Assembly (NCBI RefSeq): GCF_013409205.1
Contig: NZ_JACCAE010000001.1
Location: forward strand, 3,100,001-3,164,000
Length of the DNA stretch: 64,000 nucleotides
Reading direction: 5' to 3'
DNA from: Janibacter cremeus
GTDB taxonomy: Bacteria > Actinomycetota > Actinomycetes > Actinomycetales > Dermatophilaceae
A program made the position numbers and the translations under genes. Below are positions 48,993-61,229 of the stretch, one piece after another. Under the pieces are notes generated by a model, which did not search any database, had not been told where the DNA came from, and was given only the letters and a program-made list of their open reading frames with translations. The first letter of the stretch is position 1. The number at the start of each line of letters is the position of its first letter.

Positions 48993-49795
48993 GTGCCCCG
49001 ACAGGTCTGGCCGACGTCTTCGCCACGTGCCGCCGAGAGGGTCGCGCTGCCCTCATCGGCTACCTGCCCGTCGGGTACCCGAGCGTCCAGGGCTCCATCG
49101 ACGCGGTGCGCACCCTGGCCGAGGCCGGTGCCGACATCGTCGAGGTCGGCATGCCCTACAGCGACCCGGTCATGGACGGCCCCGTCATCCAGCGTGCGGC
49201 CACCGAGGCGTTGGCGAAGGGGGTCCACGTCGACGACGTCTTCCGGGCCGTTTCGGCCGCCCGGGAGGCAGGAGCCGTGCCGGTCGTCATGTCCTACTGG
49301 AACCTCGTGTTGCGCCGAGGGGTCGACCGCTACGCTGCCGACCTCGCCGCGGCCGGGGGCGCGGGCATCATCACCCCGGACCTCATCCCGGAGGAGGCCG
49401 GCGAGTGGCGCACCGCGAGTGAGCGGCACGGACTCGACCGCATCTTCCTCGTCGCGCCGAGCTCGACGACCGAGCGCATCAGCGTGGTCACCGCAGCGAC
49501 GAGCGGATTCGTCTACACCGCCTCGACGATGGGCGTCACCGGTGCCCGCGGGAGCGTGGGAGGGGCGGCGTCAGACCTCGTCGCCCGCGTCCGGGCGACG
49601 ACCGACCTGCCGCTCTGCGTGGGTCTCGGGGTGAGCACGGGTGCCCAATCCGCCGAGGTGGCCTCCTTCGCCGACGGGGTCATCGTCGGCTCCGCCCTGG
49701 TGAGTACCATGCTCGATCGTGATCCCGAGGAGGGGCTGGTCGCGCTGCGTGACCTCACCCGGGAGCTGGCGGAGGGCGTGCGGGGCAGGGCATGA
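48989..49795 (+). CDS. trpA: Tryptophan synthase alpha chain
   Basis: 268 residues. The catalytic Glu is in [19 protein letters not shown], which also contains the Asp. [19 protein letters not shown] and [23 protein letters not shown] complete the TIM barrel. It cleaves indole-3-glycerol phosphate. The stop overlaps the MauE/DoxX gene (ATGA), which carries translation on into the redox genes. Confidence 0.97.
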   Translation: MSAPTGLADVFATCRREGRAALIGYLPVGYPSVQGSIDAVRTLAEAGADIVEVGMPYSDPVMDGPVIQRAATEALAKGVHVDDVFRAVSAAREAGAVPVVMSYWNLVLRRGVDRYAADLAAAGGAGIITPDLIPEEAGEWRTASERHGLDRIFLVAPSSTTERISVVTAATSGFVYTASTMGVTGARGSVGGAASDLVARVRATTDLPLCVGLGVSTGAQSAEVASFADGVIVGSALVSTMLDRDPEEGLVALRDLTRELAEGVRGRA

Positions 49796-50274
49796 CCCGA
49801 CAACGTGTCCTCGACCTCGTGGGACTGGCGGCCCGTCTCGTCCTCGGGGCCGTCCTCCTCGTCGCGGGGGGTGCCAAGGTGGGCAATCCCCTGGGGTCGG
49901 CTCGTGCCGTGCAGGGCTACGACGTCATGCCCTTCGAGGTGGCTCGGTACGTGGGCTACGCCCTGCCCTGGGTGGAGATCGTCATCGGGCTGCTCCTCGT
50001 CCTGGGCCTCTTCACACGCATCAGCGCCGTGCTGGGGACGTTGCTCATGTTCGCCTTCGTCGTCGGCATCGCCCAGGCATGGGCGCGCGGTCTGACCATC
50101 GACTGCGGGTGTTTCGGTGGTGGCGGCCAGGTGGCGGAGTCAGAAACGAAGTATGGCCGGGAGATCCTGCGGGACGTCGGCTTTGCCCTGTGTGGGGTCT
50201 GGCTCGTGGTGAGGGAGTCCTCCACCTACAGTCTTGACCGGACCCTCTTCGGAGACAACAAGGAGCACGCATGA
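49792..50274 (+). CDS. MauE/DoxX-family redox membrane protein
   Basis: 160 residues with four hydrophobic segments. The motif TIDCGCFGGGGQV, with two cysteines after the third span, is typical of MauE/DoxX-like proteins that support disulfide or cofactor chemistry at the membrane. It overlaps trpA and the thioredoxin-fold gene (ATGA on both sides). Likely the membrane redox partner of the next protein; direction (oxidising or reducing) is not decidable from sequence. Confidence 0.85.
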   Translation: MTRQRVLDLVGLAARLVLGAVLLVAGGAKVGNPLGSARAVQGYDVMPFEVARYVGYALPWVEIVIGLLLVLGLFTRISAVLGTLLMFAFVVGIAQAWARGLTIDCGCFGGGGQVAESETKYGREILRDVGFALCGVWLVVRESSTYSLDRTLFGDNKEHA

Positions 50275-51065
50275 GCAGCCAGGACCGCAAGGCGAAGGCG
50301 GCGGCCGCCGCCAGCCGCTCGAACCGCGGAGCGAATGCCTTCGTCGTCGGCGGCATCGTCGTCATCATCGCGATGGTCGTCATCGTCAGCGGTGCGATCT
50401 GGGCGACGACCCAGTCAGGGGGCGTTGACTCCGCGAGCGAGCTGCCGCAGGGGGTGGAGGAGGGTCAGCCCTTCGAGCCGTACGCAGGCACGAATCCGCC
50501 CGAGGACGCCCCGGTCGTCGATGTCTACGAGGACTTCCGCTGCCCGGCCTGCAAGGGGTTCGAGCAGGCCACCGGCGAGACCATCACCCAGCTCGCCGAG
50601 GACGGAGAGATCCGACTGCGGGTGCATCTGAAGACCGTCATCGACTCGTTGACCGGCGGTGAGTCCTCCGCCGTGGCCGGATCGAGTGCGATCTGCGCCG
50701 CGGACCAGGGGAAGTGGACCGAGTACCACAAGGCGCTCTTCGCGCTCCAGCCGGCGAGTGAGACCAAGGACGGCTTCGCCGAGGAAACGTACACCGAGGC
50801 CGCGAAAATGGCTGGTCTGAGCGGTGACGACCTCGCCGCGTGGCAGCAGTGCACGGACGCACACAGCTACGTCGACTACGTCCAGAGCGTCGATGACGCC
50901 TCCGTGCAGGACGGGATCACCGGAACGCCGGTCATCGAGGTCGAGGGCACGCGGTTGAACTGGGGTGGGCTCATCGACCAGGAGAAGCAGCAGGTCGACA
51001 CCGACCGGCTCAAGCAGATCCTCACCAGCGGAAAGGTCCCTGAGGACCTGGTGGCTACGCAGTGA
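50271..51065 (+). CDS. DsbA-like thioredoxin-fold protein, membrane-anchored
   Basis: 264 residues. A basic N-terminus and one membrane helix (about 23-46) precede an extracytoplasmic thioredoxin domain with insertion. The active site is DFRCPACKGFEQ (CPAC), and the cis-proline is in GITGTPVIEVEG. Further cysteines lie in SSAICAAD and WQQCTDAH. It belongs to the DsbA/thioredoxin_4 group that makes or isomerises disulfides in exported actinobacterial proteins. Coupled to the MauE-like gene and lgt. Confidence 0.9.
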   Translation: MSSQDRKAKAAAAASRSNRGANAFVVGGIVVIIAMVVIVSGAIWATTQSGGVDSASELPQGVEEGQPFEPYAGTNPPEDAPVVDVYEDFRCPACKGFEQATGETITQLAEDGEIRLRVHLKTVIDSLTGGESSAVAGSSAICAADQGKWTEYHKALFALQPASETKDGFAEETYTEAAKMAGLSGDDLAAWQQCTDAHSYVDYVQSVDDASVQDGITGTPVIEVEGTRLNWGGLIDQEKQQVDTDRLKQILTSGKVPEDLVATQ

Positions 51066-51898
51066 CCCACCCCTCGGCGCTCCCTTCGCCGACGACCGCT
51101 GCGATCGAGATCGGCCCCCTGACCATCCACGCCTACGCCCTGTGCATCCTCGTCGGGATCGCGGTGGCCGTCTGGATGGGGGACCGGCGCCTGCGCGACC
51201 GCGGTGCGCAGGAGGGGGTCGTCCTCGACGTGGCCATGTGGGCCGTGCCCTTCGGCATCATCGGTGGTCGGCTCTACCACGTCATCACCACACCCCAGCC
51301 GTACTTCGGGGAGAACGGCAGCCCGGTCGACGCCCTGAAGATCTGGCAGGGCGGCCTGGGCATCTGGGGCGCGGTCGCCCTCGGCGCCGTCGGCGCCTGG
51401 ATCGGGTTGCGCAAGACCGATGTCCGCTTTCTCGACTTCACCGACGCCGTCGCGCCCGGCGTGCTCGTCGCCCAGGGGATCGGCCGCTGGGGCAACTGGT
51501 TCAACAACGAGATCTACGGTGAGCCCACCGACCTGCCCTGGGGGCTGGAGATCCACCGCTTCGATGCGGCCTCCGGCCACGCGGTGGTGGATGCGGCAGG
51601 GACCCCGATCGTCCTCGGTACCTTCCAGCCGACCTTCCTCTACGAGTCGCTCTTCCTCTTCGCCCTGGCGATCGTGCTGCTCGTCGTGGACCGCCGGGTC
51701 GTGCTGGCGCGGGGGCAGGTCCTCGCCCTCTACGTCGCCGGGTACCCCGCGGGCCGACTCTTCATCGAGATGATGCGTACGGACGCGGCGAACACGATTC
51801 TGGGACTTCGCGTGAATATCTGGGTGAGTGTGATCGTCTTCACGTTCGGAGTCGTCATCTTCTGGATTTTCGGGAGGCGTGAACGCGTCCGCGCTTGA
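51062..51898 (+). CDS. lgt: Prolipoprotein diacylglyceryl transferase
   Basis: 278 residues, about seven membrane segments. The Lgt signature GRWGNWFNNEIYG is followed by EPTDLPWGLEI. GGRLYHVI holds the conserved region around the essential histidine/tyrosine, and RLFIEMMRTD is in the C-terminal part. It transfers diacylglycerol to the lipobox cysteine. GTGA overlap with the preceding gene. In mycobacteria lgt also sits by trpA; here two redox genes lie between. Confidence 0.96.
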   Translation: MTHPSALPSPTTAAIEIGPLTIHAYALCILVGIAVAVWMGDRRLRDRGAQEGVVLDVAMWAVPFGIIGGRLYHVITTPQPYFGENGSPVDALKIWQGGLGIWGAVALGAVGAWIGLRKTDVRFLDFTDAVAPGVLVAQGIGRWGNWFNNEIYGEPTDLPWGLEIHRFDAASGHAVVDAAGTPIVLGTFQPTFLYESLFLFALAIVLLVVDRRVVLARGQVLALYVAGYPAGRLFIEMMRTDAANTILGLRVNIWVSVIVFTFGVVIFWIFGRRERVRA

Positions 51899-51900
51899 AA

Positions 51901-51937
51901 TCTCACTGGATGAGAACGAAGTTCTCATCCAGTGAGA
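51901..51937. promoter_or_regulatory. 37-bp perfect palindrome containing two TCTCA-N5-TGAGA dyads
   Basis: Two 17-nt arms (51901-51917, 51921-51937) pair perfectly around GAA. Each arm contains its own dyad TCTCA-N5-TGAGA (51901-51915 and 51923-51937), with centres 22 bp apart, about two helical turns. It lies 3 bp after lgt and 12 bp before the gltB -10 hexamer. As RNA it is an excellent hairpin, so an lgt terminator; as DNA it looks like a tandem operator at gltB. No U tract follows. Confidence 0.7.
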
Positions 51938-51948
51938 CGAGACGCTGC

Positions 51949-51954
51949 TAGTCT
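51949..51954 (+). promoter_or_regulatory. -10 hexamer (TAGTCT) of gltBD
   Basis: TAGTCT lies 114 bp before the gltB start and predicts a leader of about 105 nt. Within the leader GCGGAT (51980-51985) can pair with ATCCGC (51999-52004). The palindrome at 51901-51937 covers the -35 region and beyond. Confidence 0.45.
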
Positions 51955-52067
51955 TCACCACCCGCGGCCACCGCTGTCTGCGGATCCCACCAGCAGGTAT
52001 CCGCGACGTCCATCCCAGATCGATCGGAGCCTGTCCGACCCGATTTCACCCGAGGACGGTGACCGAC

Positions 52068-56622
<4,555 letters not shown>

Positions 56623-56630
<8 letters not shown>

Positions 56631-58080
56631 CCCGCACGGCTTTCTCAGCACCCGCGAGCGTGAGCTGCCGGCTCGCCGACCCGTCGACGTGCGCATCAAG
56701 GACTGGAAGGAGGTCTACGAGGAGCAGCAGCAAGGGGAACTGCAGCGCCAGGCCGGCCGGTGCATGGACTGCGGCATCCCGTTCTGCCACTCGGGTTGCC
56801 CGCTGGGCAACCTCATCCCGGAGTGGAACGACCTCGCGCGGCGCGGTGAGTGGCACGAAGCCATCGAACGACTGCACGCGACGAACAACTTCCCCGAGTT
56901 CACCGGCCGACTGTGCCCGGCGCCCTGCGAGACCGCGTGCGTGCTGGGTATCAACCAGCCGGCCGTGACGATCAAGCAGGTCGAGGTCACCACCATCGAG
57001 GAGGCCTTCGGTCGCGGTGACGTCCCGCCGCAGATCCCCGACCGGCTCAGCGGCAAGACCGTTGCGGTCATCGGCTCCGGCCCGGCCGGGCTCGCAGCCG
57101 CCCAGCAGCTCACCCGCGCCGGGCACACCGTCGCCGTCTACGAGCGGGACGACGCCCCCGGCGGCCTCCTGCGCTACGGGATCCCGGAGTTCAAGATGGA
57201 AAAGCGGATCGTCGACCGCCGCGTCCAGCAGATGAAGGCCGAGGGCACCCGCTTCCGCTCCGGCATCGACGTCGGCGCCGAGCTGACCGGCCAGCAGCTG
57301 CGGGACCGGTACGACGCCGTCGTGCTCGCGATCGGCTCGACCGTGCCCAGGGACCTGCCGGTTCCCGGCCGGGGCCTTGATGGCGTGGTCCAGGCGATGG
57401 ACTTCCTGCCCCAGGCCAACCGGGCCGCCCTCGGCGAGGAGGTCGAGGGCCGGGTGAGCGCCGACGGCAAGGACGTCATCATCATCGGTGGCGGCGACAC
57501 CGGCGCCGACTGCCTGGGCACCTCGATCCGTCAGGGAGCGCGCTCGGTCACCAGTCTGGAGATCATGCCGCAGCCCGGGCCGGAGCGTCCCGGCAGCCAA
57601 CCGTGGCCGACCTATCCGATGCTCTTCCGGGTCGCCTCGGCCCACGAGGAGGGAGGTGAGCGTGTCTACTCGGTGTCGACGACCGAGATCGTCGGTGACG
57701 ACGAGGGGCGCGTCGACGGTCTGCGTCTCACCGAGGTCAAGCGTGCCGAGTCCGGCTTCGAGCCGGTGGAGGGCAGCGAACGGGTCCTGCCGGCCCAGCT
57801 CGTCCTCCTGGCGATGGGCTTCCTCGGCCCCGAGCCGGACGGCATCGTCGCCCAGCTGGGCCTGGCGACCGACGAGCGCTCGAACATCGTCCGCGGTGGC
57901 GACTACCAGTCCGGCGTCCCCGGTGTTTTCGTCGCCGGCGACGCCGGCCGCGGGCAGTCGCTCATCGTGTGGGCCATCGCCGAGGGGCGGGCCGCGGCCA
58001 ACGGTGTGGACACCTTCCTCACGGGCAGTTCCCAGCTGCCCCGGCCCGTCAACCCGACGGACCGGCCGCTCACGGCGTGA
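56623..58080 (+). CDS. gltD: Glutamate synthase small subunit (NADPH)
   Basis: 485 residues. GTG start with GGAGG 6 nt upstream, inside the gltB 3' end. The N-terminal Fe-S domain has [14 protein letters not shown] and CPAPCETAC. The FAD-binding [13 protein letters not shown] and NADPH-binding [11 protein letters not shown]ossmann motifs follow, with the C-terminal FAD contact in [17 protein letters not shown]. It delivers electrons from NADPH to GltB. Partner of the preceding gene. Confidence 0.97.
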
Positions 58081-58092
58081 AAGGCGTTGTCT

Positions 58093-58165
58093 CCGAGTGC
58101 TCTTCGGGGCACTCGGGGACGCTGGCCTGCCGCGGCCAGCGAGTGCTATCGGGGGGTACTCGGGG
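58093..58165 (+). terminator. Cluster of three hairpins between gltD and pyk
   Basis: First hairpin: CCGAGTGC (58093-58100) with GCACTCGG (58109-58116). Second: GCTGGCC (58121-58127) with GGCCAGC (58134-58140), perfect. Third: GAGTGC with GTACTC (58141-58146 and 58156-58161, with wobble). Hairpins one and three are near copies (58094-58118 and 58140-58165). Most likely the gltBD terminator; no U tract. Confidence 0.55.
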
Positions 58166-58199
58166 GCGCAGGCCGCCAGGGCCGTGAGCCCCTGAGCGT

Positions 58200-58205
58200 T
58201 AGGGT
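58200..58205 (+). promoter_or_regulatory. -10 hexamer (TAGGGT), leaderless pyk
   Basis: TAGGGT ends 6 nt before the pyk ATG. The intervening GGAACC is too close to act as a Shine-Dalgarno. Confidence 0.55.
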
Positions 58206-58211
58206 GGAACC

Positions 58212-59696
58212 ATGCGACGCGCCAAGATCGTCTCCACGCTCGGCCCCTCGACCTCCACTCCCGATCGCATCCGCGAGCTCGTCGCCGCGGGTGTCGACGT
58301 GGCACGGTTGAACCTCTCCCACGGTGACCACTCGATCCACGAGGCCAACTACCGCAACGTGCGCGCCGCCAGTGACGCGGTCGGTCGCGCCGTCGGCGTC
58401 CTCGTGGACCTGCAGGGCCCCAAGATCCGTATCGGCAGGTTCGCCGACGGGCCGATCCACCTCAAGGCGGGCGACCACTTCACGATCACCACGAGAGATG
58501 TCGAGGGCGGCCAGGAGATCGTCGGCACGACCCACTCCGGCCTGGCCGGTGACGTCGGTGCCGGTGACCGGATCCTCGTCGACGACGGCAAGATCACCCT
58601 GACGGTCCACGACGTCGACGAGGAGGACGTGCGCTGCGTCGTCGTCTACGGGGGACCGCTCTCGGACAACAAGGGGATCAACCTGCCCGGCGCCGCCGTG
58701 AGCGCTCCCGCCCTGTCCGACAAGGACGAGGAGGACCTGCGCTGGGCCCTGGGACTGCGCGCGGACTACATCGCACTGAGCTTCGTGCGCTCGCCCCGTG
58801 ACATCGACCGTGTGCACGAGATCATGGACGAGGTCGGGGTGCGCCTCCCGGTCATCGCCAAGATCGAGAAGCCCCAGGCCGTGGACGCCCTCGAGGAGAT
58901 CATCGACGCCTTCGACGGCATCATGGTCGCCCGCGGTGACCTCGGTGTGGAGATGCCCCTCGAGGAGGTACCGCTCGTGCAGAAGCGGGCCGTCGAGTTG
59001 AGCCGCCAGCGCGCCAAGCCGGTCATCGTGGCCACGCAGGTGCTCGAGTCGATGATCGACAACTCGCGCCCGACCCGGGCGGAGGCGTCCGACGCGGCCA
59101 ATGCGGTGCTCGACGGCGCTGACGCGCTGATGCTCTCCGGGGAGACGGCGGTCGGCAAGTTCCCCGTCGAGGTCGTCAGGACGATGTCGCGAATCATCGA
59201 GGCCACCGAGGAGGAGGGGTTGGGTCGCATGCGTTCGCTGATGTCCCCGCCGACCTCCCAGGGCGGTGTCGTCACGGCGGCGGCGGCCGAGGTGGGGGAG
59301 GCCCTCGGGGTGAAGTACCTCATCGCCTTCACCCAGCTGGGCGGGAGCGCCCGTCGTCTGGCCCAGGTGCGCTCGGGCCTGCCGATGCTCGCCTTCTCGC
59401 CCGTGCAGGACACCCGGTCCCAGCTCTCCCTGGTCTGGGGGATCCAGACCTTCCTCACCGGACCGGTGACCCACACCGACCAGTACGCCCTCCAGGTGGA
59501 CGAGCAGCTGCTCGGACTGGACTGGTGCGTGGAGGGTGACCTGGTGGTCATCGTCGCCGGATCCCCGCCGGGCGTGCCCGGATCGACCAATGCCCTGCGG
59601 GTGCATCGGATCGGTGATGCGAGGAACAAGACGGCGGTCGCCTACGAGGAGGACGCAGCCACCGTGGACGGTGCCCTGCCCGGAGGGATGGGCTGA
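58212..59696 (+). CDS. pyk: Pyruvate kinase
   Basis: 494 residues. [15 protein letters not shown] N-terminus ([13 protein letters not shown]), [22 protein letters not shown], the active-site helix [29 protein letters not shown] and [14 protein letters not shown] are all present. A C-terminal regulatory domain from about residue 350 ends the protein. It converts PEP to pyruvate with ATP formation. No extra PEP-utilizer domain, so the standard actinobacterial form. Followed by tRNA-Leu. Confidence 0.98.
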   Translation: MRRAKIVSTLGPSTSTPDRIRELVAAGVDVARLNLSHGDHSIHEANYRNVRAASDAVGRAVGVLVDLQGPKIRIGRFADGPIHLKAGDHFTITTRDVEGGQEIVGTTHSGLAGDVGAGDRILVDDGKITLTVHDVDEEDVRCVVVYGGPLSDNKGINLPGAAVSAPALSDKDEEDLRWALGLRADYIALSFVRSPRDIDRVHEIMDEVGVRLPVIAKIEKPQAVDALEEIIDAFDGIMVARGDLGVEMPLEEVPLVQKRAVELSRQRAKPVIVATQVLESMIDNSRPTRAEASDAANAVLDGADALMLSGETAVGKFPVEVVRTMSRIIEATEEEGLGRMRSLMSPPTSQGGVVTAAAAEVGEALGVKYLIAFTQLGGSARRLAQVRSGLPMLAFSPVQDTRSQLSLVWGIQTFLTGPVTHTDQYALQVDEQLLGLDWCVEGDLVVIVAGSPPGVPGSTNALRVHRIGDARNKTAVAYEEDAATVDGALPGGMG

Positions 59697-59721
59697 GGGC
59701 AGGAGCACCTGCGCGGGTCGG

Positions 59722-59727
59722 TATGAT
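59722..59727 (+). promoter_or_regulatory. -10 hexamer (TATGAT) of tRNA-Leu
   Basis: TATGAT lies 14 bp before the first base of the mature tRNA, which fits a short 5' leader. The -35 region is not recognisable. Confidence 0.55.
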
Positions 59728-59741
59728 TGCGGCGCACTCCG

Positions 59742-59827
59742 GCCGGGGTGGTGGAATGGCAGACACGGAGCACTCAAAATGCTCTGCCCGAAAGGGCGTG
59801 CGGGTTCGAGTCCCGCCCTCGGCACCA
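59742..59827 (+). tRNA. tRNA-Leu(CAA)
   Basis: 86 nt class II tRNA. The acceptor GCCGGGG pairs with CCTCGGC (one G-T wobble), followed by A and an encoded CCA. The anticodon stem GAGCA/TGCTC closes the loop CTCAAAA, giving anticodon CAA (codon UUG). A long variable arm (CCC-GAAA-GGG) and the T arm GCGGG-TTCGAGT-CCCGC are present. UUG is a rare leucine codon at this GC content. Confidence 0.95.
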
Positions 59828-59855
59828 GGTACGACTCAACGACGAAGGATGGACC

Positions 59856-60455
59856 ATGACGGCGCAGACGGACGCCCAGCAGGGCCAGCGGGTGCTGCTC
59901 GCCGAGGACGAGGCGCTGATCCGTCTCGACCTGGCCGAGATGCTCACCGAGGCCGGGTACGAGGTCGTCGGGCAGGCCAGCAACGGGGAGGAAGCCGTCT
60001 CCCTGGCCGAGTCGCTGCAGCCCGACCTGATCATCATGGACATCAAGATGCCGGTCATGGACGGGCTCACCGCCGCCGAGACGATCGGCGAGCAGCGAAT
60101 CTGCCCGGTGATCATGCTCACGGCCTTCTCGCAGAAGGAGCTCGTCGAGCGGGCCCGCGACGCGGGCGTGATGGCCTACATCGTCAAGCCCTTCACCGTC
60201 TCCGACGTCACGCCGGCCGTCGAGGTGGCGCTGTCTCGCTGGGCGGAGCTGAAGGCCCTCGAGTCCGAGGTCGCGGACCTCGGTGAGCGCCTGGAGACCC
60301 GCAAGGCCGTCGAGAAGGCCAAGGGTGTGCTGATGAAGAAGTTGAAGATCACCGAGGCAGAGGCCTTCCGGTGGATCCAGAAGACGGCGATGGACCGGCG
60401 ACTGGGCATGCGCGAGGTCGCCGACGCGGTCGTCTCCGGCATGGACAAGGCCTGA
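59856..60455 (+). CDS. pdtaR: ANTAR-domain response regulator (PdtaR-like)
   Basis: 199 residues. The receiver domain has acidic residues in [10 protein letters not shown], phospho-acceptor Asp in [12 protein letters not shown] and Lys in YIVKPF. A coiled coil (about 125-145) leads into the RNA-binding ANTAR domain, [44 protein letters not shown]. tuberculosis PdtaR (Rv1626) has the same layout and lies between pykA and polA. It works with the kinase PdtaS, not found here. GAAGGA lies 6 nt before the ATG. It would act by antitermination on hairpin RNAs. Confidence 0.92.
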   Translation: MTAQTDAQQGQRVLLAEDEALIRLDLAEMLTEAGYEVVGQASNGEEAVSLAESLQPDLIIMDIKMPVMDGLTAAETIGEQRICPVIMLTAFSQKELVERARDAGVMAYIVKPFTVSDVTPAVEVALSRWAELKALESEVADLGERLETRKAVEKAKGVLMKKLKITEAEAFRWIQKTAMDRRLGMREVADAVVSGMDKA

Positions 60456-60456
60456 T

Positions 60457-61209
60457 CTAGCCCAAAACCACCACGAGGTGCGTGAGTACCGGCGCGATCA
60501 CCAGCGCCGGGAGCATGTCTCCCACCGGGATCTGACGGATCCGCAGCAGCCGCAGGGCGATCCCGACGAGGATCAGGCCTCCCGTGGCGGTGAGGGCTGC
60601 GATGTACGCCTCCGGCAGCACGGCGCCGAGGGCGACTCCGGCGATGGTCAGGGAACCTTGGACGACCGCCACGCTGACGGCTGACATGAGCACCCCGATT
60701 CCGAAGGTCGAGGCGAAGGCGAGCGCGGCAAAGCCGTCGAGAGCGGACTTCAGCGCGAGCTTGTCGATGCCCCGCCCGAGACCGTCGTCGAGGCTGCCGA
60801 GGATCGTCAGCGGACCGACGCAGAAGAGCAGGCTCGCGGTCAGCCAGCCCTCGATGAAACGTTCACGGGCGTCGTGGTCGGACCGGCCCCGGCCCAGGTA
60901 CCCCTGGACCCGGCCGGCCAGCGACTCCAACCGGCGCTCGATACCGACCAGCGAACCGAGGATGCTGCCGATGAGCAGCGAGCCGAGGACGATGAGTACC
61001 GGGGCGCTCGACCCCACGGCCGCGGTCAGGGCCGGGGAGAGCACCTCCATCACCGACAGGGCCGCCATCAGGAGCGTCACCAGCCCGAGGCAGTCGGTGA
61101 CCACGTCCCGGGTCGCCTGCGGAAGACGTCCTCCGATGGCCATGCCGGCCAGGGCACCGACGATCACCGTCAGGACGTTCAGGGCGGTGCCCGCGCCGAT
61201 GAAGCTCAC
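60457..61209 (-). CDS. DUF554 family membrane protein
   Basis: 250 residues with about seven hydrophobic segments. It starts GAGTALNVLTVIVGALAGMAIG, and the central RERFIEGWLTASLLFCVGPLTILGSLDDG is the most conserved DUF554 block (PF04474). Function unknown; a transport role is assumed only from topology. GTG start. The stop is 1 bp from the converging ANTAR gene's stop, with no terminator. Confidence 0.88.
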   Translation of the reverse strand: MSFIGAGTALNVLTVIVGALAGMAIGGRLPQATRDVVTDCLGLVTLLMAALSVMEVLSPALTAAVGSSAPVLIVLGSLLIGSILGSLVGIERRLESLAGRVQGYLGRGRSDHDARERFIEGWLTASLLFCVGPLTILGSLDDGLGRGIDKLALKSALDGFAALAFASTFGIGVLMSAVSVAVVQGSLTIAGVALGAVLPEAYIAALTATGGLILVGIALRLLRIRQIPVGDMLPALVIAPVLTHLVVVLG

Positions 61210-61229
61210 TCAGTCGCCCTTCGTCGCGG

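Noticed and set aside
51901..51937. CRISPR-like or insertion-sequence end
   Set aside because: A single palindrome with no repeats, spacers or transposase gene nearby.
59742..59827. tRNA-Leu as an integration site for an element
   Set aside because: Core genes pyk and pdtaR flank it directly, with no integrase and no duplicated tRNA 3' end.
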